From Chitinophagaceae bacterium (GTDB lineage: Bacteria > Bacteroidota > Bacteroidia > Chitinophagales > Chitinophagaceae), in the NCBI GenBank assembly GCA_003167015.1, contig PMUF01000451.1, forward strand, positions 1-10,801: a DNA stretch of 10,801 nucleotides, read 5' to 3'. The position numbers were made by a program, and so were the translations under genes. A model generated the notes under the pieces. It did no database searches. It had not been told where the DNA came from and saw only the letters and a program-made list of their open reading frames with translations. Below are positions 1 to 5,442 of this stretch, in pieces (the stretch's first letter is position 1; each line of letters starts with the position of its first letter).

Positions 1-2214
1 GCGTATTTCAGCATGGAATTCATGCTGGGGGAAGCGTTGCCGATCTATGTGGGCGGATTGGGGAACGTAGCGGGAGACCAGCTGAAATCAGCGAGTGACC
101 TGGGCGTCCCCGTTACCGGCATAGGGCTGTTATATCAACAAGGCTATTTTCGTCAGTATATCGATGAATCCGGAGAACAGCAGGCTTTCAATCCCTTCAA
201 CGATCCCGGTCAATTGCCGGTTACTCCGCTGCGGGGACCGAACGGGGAATGGGTGCGCGTGGAGATCACGCTGCGGGGAGCGCCGCTGTGGCTGCGGGCC
301 TGGCAGGTCCAGGCGGGCAGGGCGAAACTATACCTGCTCGACAGCAATGATGCCGCCAATCTGCCCCAGCACCGGGAGATCACGGGGGAAGTCTATGGAG
401 GCGACCAGGAAATGCGGATCAGGCAGGAGATCGTGCTGGGTATCGGTGGATGGAAACTACTGGAGCAGCTGGGTATTTCCCCCGAGGTCTGTCACCTGAA
501 CGAAGGGCACGCTGCTTTCGCCGTGCTGGAGCGTGCTGCGAGCTATATGCGGCGGGCCGGCGAAAATTTTGAAACGGCGATGGCCGTCACCCGGGCAGGG
601 AACCTCTTTACTACACATACGGCGGTAGCCGCAGGATTCGATCATTTCGATCCCTCGCTCGTCACCAGGTACCTGGGTGACTATGCGCAGAAGACGCTGG
701 GTATCACTCTGCACGACCTGCTGGCGTTGGGCCGGCAGGACCCGGATAATCCCTATGAAGGATTCAATATGGCGTGGCTGGCTGTACATGGCAGCAGGGG
801 CATCAATGGCGTCAGCAAACTGCATGGCCAGGTCAGCCGTCATCTTTTCGAACCTTTGTTCAACCGTTGGCCGACAGAAGAAGTTCCGGTGGCCCACGTC
901 ACCAATGGCGTACATGTTCCGACCTGGGAATCCAAAGCAGCGGACCAGTTGTGGGCCGACGCCACCGGCAAAGACCGGTGGAAGGGGGCGACTGAAGCCC
1001 TTGAAACGGGCATCAGGTCTCTGTCCGATGCACAGATATGGACCATGCGAAATGCGGCCCGTGCGGCCCTCATCGACTATATCCGGCAAAGCTCGGCCGA
1101 CCTGCTGACCAGCTATGGCGCTTCGAAGGAAACAATCGATAAGACCCGGCAGATCTTCGATCCCAATGTCCTGACAATAGGTTTTGCGCGACGGTTCGTC
1201 CCCTACAAACGCCCGGATCTGCTGCTGAGAGACCCGGACAGACTCGTCCGCCTGCTGACCAATTACCATCAGCCGGTGCAGCTCGTGATCGCCGGCAAGG
1301 CGCCGCCATCGGATCAGGGCGGCAAGGACCTTATCAAGGGATGGATACAATTTATCCGCAGGACCGGGCTCGATCAGCACGTGATCTTCCTTTCCGATTA
1401 CGATATGCTGATGGCTTCACACCTGGTAGGCGGTATGGATGTCTGGCTCAATACGCCCCAGCGTCCGTGGGAGGCCAGCGGGACCAGCGGCATGAAGGTG
1501 CTGGTCAATGGAGGGGTCAACCTGTCCGAACTGGACGGCTGGTGGGTGGAGGCCTATACGCCCGAAGTTGGCTGGGCCCTCGGCGACGGGCTGGAGCATT
1601 ATAATGATCCCGACCTGGACAGGCGCGAGGCGGAAGCCTTGTTCGGACTGCTGGAGCAGCAGGTGATCCCGGAATTTTACCAGCGTAACGAGCATAATAT
1701 TCCTGAATCATGGACAAAAAGGATCCGGAACAGCATGGCGACGCTCACTCCCAACTTTTCTTCCAACCGCACCGTGCGGGAGTATACGGAAAAACATTAC
1801 CTGTCGGCAGCAGCTACTTATCTTGGCCGCGCTGCCAATAACAGTACTTTGGGCAAGAAGATCGTGCAGTGGAAACACGAGGCCGATCAGCATTGGCCGC
1901 ATTTGGCATTCGGGGAGTCTACCGTGAGGAATACCAGCGATCATCACATTGTCGATTTGCAGGTTTTCCTGGGCGGCATCGATGCGCAGTCCGTTGCGGT
2001 GCAGCTGTTTGCCGGCGCGTTGCCAAATGGCGAGATTTTCAAGTCGGAGATGACGGCCGTCGGCCCTGTGGAAGGCAAAGAGGCCGGATGGACCTGGTAT
2101 CATGGGGAAGCACCCGCGACCCGGCCGGCCGGTGACTTCACTGCCAGGATCATTCCGCGCAATGAGGATATCTCGGTCCCGCTGGAATATGGGCGGATAT
2201 TGTGGCAGCATTAA
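1..2214 (+). CDS. glgP: Alpha-glucan (glycogen/maltodextrin) phosphorylase, GT35, 5'-truncated by window
   Basis: A PLP-dependent cytoplasmic enzyme that releases glucose-1-phosphate from the non-reducing ends of alpha-1,4-glucans. The frame is open from base 1 and reads A-Y-F-S-M-E-F, a motif of the bacterial/archaeal alpha-glucan phosphorylase subfamily that normally lies about 110-120 residues into the protein. The ATG at 13 is therefore an internal Met and the true start, with a DUF3417-like N-terminal region, is outside the window. Visible landmarks in order are L-P-I-Y-V-G-G-L-G near the left edge, the C-H-L-N-E-G-H-A-A-F active-site segment, T-N-G-V-H-V-P-T-W, G-F-A-R-R-F-V-P-Y-K-R, and S-G-T-S-G-M-K. 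The Lys codon of the last motif (1495-1497) is the expected PLP Schiff-base lysine. The 737 visible residues plus the missing part give about 850, normal for the family. No frameshift or missing key motif was seen. The next gene appears to be a separate unit. The family call is very secure; the exact glucan substrate is not. Confidence 0.95.
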   Translation, partial: AYFSMEFMLGEALPIYVGGLGNVAGDQLKSASDLGVPVTGIGLLYQQGYFRQYIDESGEQQAFNPFNDPGQLPVTPLRGPNGEWVRVEITLRGAPLWLRAWQVQAGRAKLYLLDSNDAANLPQHREITGEVYGGDQEMRIRQEIVLGIGGWKLLEQLGISPEVCHLNEGHAAFAVLERAASYMRRAGENFETAMAVTRAGNLFTTHTAVAAGFDHFDPSLVTRYLGDYAQKTLGITLHDLLALGRQDPDNPYEGFNMAWLAVHGSRGINGVSKLHGQVSRHLFEPLFNRWPTEEVPVAHVTNGVHVPTWESKAADQLWADATGKDRWKGATEALETGIRSLSDAQIWTMRNAARAALIDYIRQSSADLLTSYGASKETIDKTRQIFDPNVLTIGFARRFVPYKRPDLLLRDPDRLVRLLTNYHQPVQLVIAGKAPPSDQGGKDLIKGWIQFIRRTGLDQHVIFLSDYDMLMASHLVGGMDVWLNTPQRPWEASGTSGMKVLVNGGVNLSELDGWWVEAYTPEVGWALGDGLEHYNDPDLDRREAEALFGLLEQQVIPEFYQRNEHNIPESWTKRIRNSMATLTPNFSSNRTVREYTEKHYLSAAATYLGRAANNSTLGKKIVQWKHEADQHWPHLAFGESTVRNTSDHHIVDLQVFLGGIDAQSVAVQLFAGALPNGEIFKSEMTAVGPVEGKEAGWTWYHGEAPATRPAGDFTARIIPRNEDISVPLEYGRILWQH

Positions 2215-2263
2215 TTAACATATCATATACATAAAGAATATATAAATTTCATTATCTGAATGA

Positions 2264-2291
2264 TTCAGCGCTGAAACTAGTTTCAACAGCG
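2264..2291. promoter_or_regulatory. Two overlapping 12-bp palindromes, possible operator or glgP terminator stem
   Basis: TTCAGCGCTGAA (2264-2275) and GAAACTAGTTTC (2273-2284) are each perfect palindromes and share three bases. The second can extend into a longer imperfect stem, because CGCT at 2269-2272 pairs with AGCG at 2288-2291 across a 3-base bulge. A run of five T follows at 2297-2301. Two readings are possible: a binding site for a dimeric regulator just upstream of the candidate promoter at 2292-2320, or a weak intrinsic terminator for the phosphorylase gene. I found no match to a known Fur or Zur box. The symmetry is directly visible; the role is inferred. Confidence 0.5.
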
Positions 2292-2320
2292 TTGCATTTT
2301 TCAAAAAAGGGTTATCTTCG
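2292..2320 (+). promoter_or_regulatory. Candidate Bacteroidota-type promoter for the small Cys/His protein and TonB receptor
   Basis: TTG at 2292-2294 is followed after 18 bases by TATCTTCG at 2313-2320, which matches seven of eight positions of the Bacteroidota -7 consensus TAnnTTTG. Spacing and position just before the next coding region fit this promoter class. If it is real, transcription would start very near the GTG at 2325, giving a leaderless or almost leaderless message, or about 30 bases before the ATG at 2358. No transcript data support it here. Confidence 0.45.
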
Positions 2321-2324
2321 CTAA

Positions 2325-2684
2325 GTGAAGTTGCACTGGCACCTATTGTTCAGGAAAATGACAGCGCTCATGCTGGTGGCATTAATGTTATACATTAATG
2401 CTATTAAGATCTTTCATACCCATCCCGGAGGCTATTCCTTCAACGCTGTTCATGCCTATGCGCTGACTCCTGTTTCGCCCGACAACCATGGACAACACCT
2501 CGTGCATGGAAATCATTGTGCGATATGCGATTTTCAATTGGTGAAAGACGCGGATGTTGCAGCCGCAGGCATCGATATGAACCCTATGCGGCAGGTCGAT
2601 GTATATCGTGCTGCCTGTCTCCATGCCTGGCTGCCTGTCTTTCCGATCTCCGCATCCGGCCGCGCGCCTCCTGTAACGGCTTAA
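2325..2684 (+). CDS. Small membrane-anchored or secreted protein with HxH and HCxxC motifs, putative metal-binding
   Basis: A 119-residue protein if GTG 2325 is the start. It begins M-K-L-H-W-H, has R-K at residues 10-11 directly before a hydrophobic segment (about 12-30), then H-T-H (31-33), a His-rich stretch (H43, H55, H58, H61) and H-C-A-I-C-D-F (64-70). The C-terminus ends with R-A-P-P-V-T-A. This layout (one N-terminal membrane segment or signal, HxH, CxxC followed by D-F/Y-Q, R-A/G-P-P end) resembles uncharacterised small Bacteroidota proteins often found next to TonB receptors; I recall this pattern but cannot verify it here. A TAA at 2322-2324 blocks any earlier start. Alternatives are TTG 2331 or ATG 2358, the latter preceded by AGGAAA. 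I prefer 2325 because it keeps the basic residues before the hydrophobic helix. The TonB receptor begins 92 bases downstream, probably in the same transcript. A role in metal binding or handing-over at the cell envelope is inferred. Confidence 0.65.
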   Translation: MKLHWHLLFRKMTALMLVALMLYINAIKIFHTHPGGYSFNAVHAYALTPVSPDNHGQHLVHGNHCAICDFQLVKDADVAAAGIDMNPMRQVDVYRAACLHAWLPVFPISASGRAPPVTA

Positions 2685-2776
2685 ATCTCCATTCTCCTAC
2701 CTTTCCAGCGCTTGCATTGCCATTTCTTCATGATGACGACTGGTCATTGTTATTTCAAAGGTTGTAAAAACGAATA

Positions 2777-5323
2777 ATGCAAAAGATTTGCTTTTTAGTG
2801 TTATTACTGATGTCGGGTATCTGTCTGAACGCGCAGTCTATCAGCGGCAATGTCACCGATTCTTCTACTCATAAGCCTTTAGTGGGGGCTTCTGTCTATA
2901 TCGCCCAGCTGAAAGCAGGCGCCATTACCGACAGCAAGGGAAATTATAAGATAGCCCGCGTGGCCAAAGGCACTTACCATGTGGGGCTGGAGATGGTTGG
3001 GTATGGACCCGTAGACAGTCTCGTCGCGGTGGATGGGAATGTCACGCTGAATTTTGCCACGGCGGTCGTCTCGGAAACCCTGAAAGATGCCGTCATTACG
3101 TCGCTGGGTAACGCAACGAGTCTACGGCGTGCGCCGGTCCCGGTGTCGGTCGTTTCACATGCCGCGTTCCTTCAGCAGGCTTCCACCAACGTGATCGATG
3201 CCATCGCCACGCAGCCGGGCGTTGCAGCCGTGACGACAGGGCCGGGTGTGTCCAAACCCGAGATCAACGGGTTGGGCTATAACCGGGTGCTGACATTGAT
3301 GGATGGCGAAAGACAAGAAGACTTCCAATGGGGGGATGAGCATGGTGTTCTCATCGATCCTTATGCCGTATATAATGCGGAGATCATCAGAGGACCGGCC
3401 TCGCTGCAATATGGCGCGAATGCCGTTGCAGGGGTGGTCGCCTTCAAATCGGAACCCCTGCCCGAAACTCCCGGAACGATACAGGGCAGCTATCAGTCGG
3501 AGTTCCAGACGAATAACGGGCTGATCGGGAATTCGCTGGATCTGACAGGTAACAATCACGGGATCAAATGGGATGTGAGGGGAAGCTATGAGGCTGCGCA
3601 TTCTTATTGGGACCCTAAGGACGGATATGTATGGGGAACCGCATATGTCGGAGGCAATGTAAGAGGCGTGGTCGAAATCGATAAGGATTGGGGTTACAGC
3701 CGATTTTCGGTCAGTCACCTTCATCGCCAGATAGAGATCCCCGACGGCAACCGCGACAGCGCGTCGGGACGATTCGAGTTCGACGTACCCTTAGGCGCCC
3801 AGTTCGTCAATGGGCAGTACGTACCCGGCAGCGGGAAGATCTATCCGACCCTGTCCAATTTTTTGTCTTATAAGCCCGACATAGCCGGTTACCAGGTGCT
3901 CGACCATGATGAAGCCTGGTGGCAGAACAGTTTCAATGTCGGCCGCGGAAAGATCGGGGCGGATATCGGCTATACCCAAAGCATCCGGCATGAAATAGAC
4001 ACCGGAAATGTCGGCCAGGAAAATATGGTCGTACACGATATCCCATACTCTTTCAAATACCAGGTCGAAGGCGGCAATCTGGGCATCAAGATAACGACAG
4101 GTATTAATGGCGTATATGAATTCGAGAACAACTATCCTGAGCCGCCGGCCCCGTATGTCGGCGACTACGAGATACCTAATTATCATATTTTCGACGCGGG
4201 CGCTTATGGCATTGTAGAAAAGGACTTTCGTAACCTGACCCTGAGCGGCGGGCTGCGCTATGATCTGAGGACCATCAAGGGACAACCGATGTACCTGGCC
4301 AATTATGATCAGCCGGATCAGCAGCAGGTGCCGGCGGGAACGCCCGGCGCCTACACGCAATTTACTTCCTTCAATAATACGTACACGGGCTATTCGGGAA
4401 GTTTGGGCGCATCTTATCAACTGCCGAACCATTTCTATGTGAAGGCCAATGTGGCCAAAAGTTACCGGGCGCCTGCCATCAATGAATTGACCAGCAATGA
4501 ACTGGACCCGGCCAATATGTTCAAGCAGGGTGATCCCAATCTGAAGGCAGAAGAAGGCTACGAAGTAGATGCAGCGGTAGGGAAGAACGGCAAGGACGTC
4601 GCTTTCGAAGTGGATGGATTTTACAACTATATCAACCATTTCATTTTTGCGGACCGGATCCAAAGCGCCAGTGGCGGCGATTCGATAGAGTTGGGAGCCC
4701 CCGTCTACAAATACACCTCCAACAAGGCCGTCATTGCAGGGGCTACGGCCTTTCTGAAGATCCATCCCGAGTCCGCCAAATGGTTCGAATGGGACAATGG
4801 ATTTACCTATATCTATTCTTTCCTGCCCGGACAAACCGATTCGACGCAGCATGTGCCCTTTACGCCTGCTCCGCGGCTGACGTCGGACCTTCGGCTGAAA
4901 CTGACGGATAAGCCTTCTTCGGTGCTTAAATCGGCCTATTTTCAGTTTGGGGCGGCCCATTACTGGCCACAGAATGAAATATATAGTGCGTTATACAATG
5001 AACTGCCTTCTTTCGCCTATACCTTATTCAATGCAGGGGTGGGCACCAGTTTTGTCAATCCAAAGACCAAACGGGTGATCTGTTCGCTGTTCATCAACTG
5101 CACGAATCTGACAAATATTGCCTATGTCGACCATACGTCCCGGCCGCAGTATTTCTGGGCGTATAACGGCGTAGAGAACCCCACGAATTTCGGCTCTACT
5201 GCTGCCATCGTGACCAAACAAAGCGAAGGGATTTACAATATGGGAAGGAATATCGGCTTCAAGGTGATCTTCCCATTCGGCGGGCATGCGGTGTCGGATA
5301 CTGAAATGCATGGGGCGTTCTGA
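2777..5323 (+). CDS. TonB-dependent outer-membrane receptor with carboxypeptidase-regulatory-like N-domain
   Basis: An 848-residue energised outer-membrane importer. A signal peptide (residues 1-20, ending L-N-A-Q) is followed by a CarboxypepD_reg-like beta-sandwich (about 21-105; S-I-S-G-N-V-T-D, G-A-S-V-Y-I, D-S-K-G-N-Y-K-I), a plug domain (about 115-225; E-I-I-R-G-P-A-S-L-Q-Y-G-A-N-A-V-A-G-V) and a beta-barrel to the C-terminus. The plug holds Q-W-G-D-E-H-G at 184-190, an acidic/His segment that I associate with Bacteroidota receptors of the metal or metal-complex type. The barrel has the usual S-Y-R-A-P-A-I-N-E-L motif. The final strand G-R-N-I-G-F-K-V-I-F-P-F-G is followed by an unusual short polar tail ending in Phe. 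No SusD-like gene is adjacent and the length is below that of SusC proteins, so glycan import is unlikely. The preceding Cys/His protein supports a metal ligand. The ATG at 2777 has an A-rich leader typical of the phylum. The receptor class is secure; the ligand is inferred. Confidence 0.93.
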   Translation: MQKICFLVLLLMSGICLNAQSISGNVTDSSTHKPLVGASVYIAQLKAGAITDSKGNYKIARVAKGTYHVGLEMVGYGPVDSLVAVDGNVTLNFATAVVSETLKDAVITSLGNATSLRRAPVPVSVVSHAAFLQQASTNVIDAIATQPGVAAVTTGPGVSKPEINGLGYNRVLTLMDGERQEDFQWGDEHGVLIDPYAVYNAEIIRGPASLQYGANAVAGVVAFKSEPLPETPGTIQGSYQSEFQTNNGLIGNSLDLTGNNHGIKWDVRGSYEAAHSYWDPKDGYVWGTAYVGGNVRGVVEIDKDWGYSRFSVSHLHRQIEIPDGNRDSASGRFEFDVPLGAQFVNGQYVPGSGKIYPTLSNFLSYKPDIAGYQVLDHDEAWWQNSFNVGRGKIGADIGYTQSIRHEIDTGNVGQENMVVHDIPYSFKYQVEGGNLGIKITTGINGVYEFENNYPEPPAPYVGDYEIPNYHIFDAGAYGIVEKDFRNLTLSGGLRYDLRTIKGQPMYLANYDQPDQQQVPAGTPGAYTQFTSFNNTYTGYSGSLGASYQLPNHFYVKANVAKSYRAPAINELTSNELDPANMFKQGDPNLKAEEGYEVDAAVGKNGKDVAFEVDGFYNYINHFIFADRIQSASGGDSIELGAPVYKYTSNKAVIAGATAFLKIHPESAKWFEWDNGFTYIYSFLPGQTDSTQHVPFTPAPRLTSDLRLKLTDKPSSVLKSAYFQFGAAHYWPQNEIYSALYNELPSFAYTLFNAGVGTSFVNPKTKRVICSLFINCTNLTNIAYVDHTSRPQYFWAYNGVENPTNFGSTAAIVTKQSEGIYNMGRNIGFKVIFPFGGHAVSDTEMHGAF

Positions 5324-5337
5324 CGGAATGTTTTTTT
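5316..5337 (+). terminator. Weak hairpin plus T7 tract overlapping the receptor stop codon
   Basis: CGTTC (5316-5320) and GAATG (5326-5330) form a 5-bp stem with one G-U pair around a 5-base loop that contains the TGA stop codon of the TonB receptor. Seven T follow immediately (5331-5337). The stem is short, so on its own this is a poor terminator; a better candidate lies about 35 bases further on. Confidence 0.3.
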
Positions 5338-5370
5338 GGCCAATAATGCAGGATTAAGCGCTAATTAATC

Positions 5371-5398
5371 TTCCCGTTAACCCGGGAAAGCTTTTTTT
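5371..5398 (+). terminator. Rho-independent terminator after the TonB receptor gene
   Basis: TTCCCG (5371-5376) pairs with CGGGAA (5383-5388) around a 6-base loop TTAACC. After AGC comes a run of seven T at 5392-5398. The GC-rich stem plus U-tract is a standard intrinsic terminator shape and would separate the receptor unit from the GH3 operon. Confidence 0.6.
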
Positions 5399-5430
5399 GC
5401 AGGTGAGATCAACGATTGTTTTTCACCTGC
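5399..5430 (+). promoter_or_regulatory. 10-bp inverted repeat directly upstream of the GH3 operon
   Basis: GCAGGTGA (5399-5406) and TCACCTGC (5423-5430) are perfect inverted repeats. The stem extends by one G-U and one A-T pair to ten pairs around a 12-base loop. It begins right after the T-tract of the preceding terminator and ends 12 bases before the ATG pair of the GH3 gene. It could be an operator for a dimeric regulator or a 5'-leader hairpin. No promoter consensus was convincing here. Confidence 0.5.
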
Positions 5431-5442
5431 TCATCTTGTCAT

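Noticed and set aside
457..1380. 307-codon open frame on the minus strand
   Set aside because: It is antisense to conserved phosphorylase motifs and has no family features of its own.
2243..2250. TAAATTTC as a promoter -7 element
   Set aside because: No TTG lies at suitable distance upstream, and the region is generally AT-rich so such matches are expected by chance.
2733..2747. ATGAC/GTCAT mini-hairpin between the small protein and the receptor
   Set aside because: The stem is five AT/GC-mixed pairs with no T-tract; too weak to call a terminator or regulatory element.
2516..2767. Cys-rich 83-codon plus-strand frame overlapping the end of the small Cys/His protein
   Set aside because: It is out of frame with the small protein, whose HCxxC motif and R-A-P-P end look genuine; the Cys richness is a frame artefact.
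3791..4960. 389-codon open frame on the minus strand
   Set aside because: It lies wholly within the TonB receptor coding region and its translation shows no recognisable domain; it is an antisense shadow produced by codon bias.
2777..5323. SusC-type glycan importer
   Set aside because: The receptor is shorter than SusC proteins and has no SusD-like neighbour; the plug and context fit a metal-type receptor better.
5416..5442. Earlier TTG start for the GH3 gene
   Set aside because: It lies inside the inverted repeat loop and would put nine residues before a well-formed signal peptide that starts at the M-M-K-K codons.
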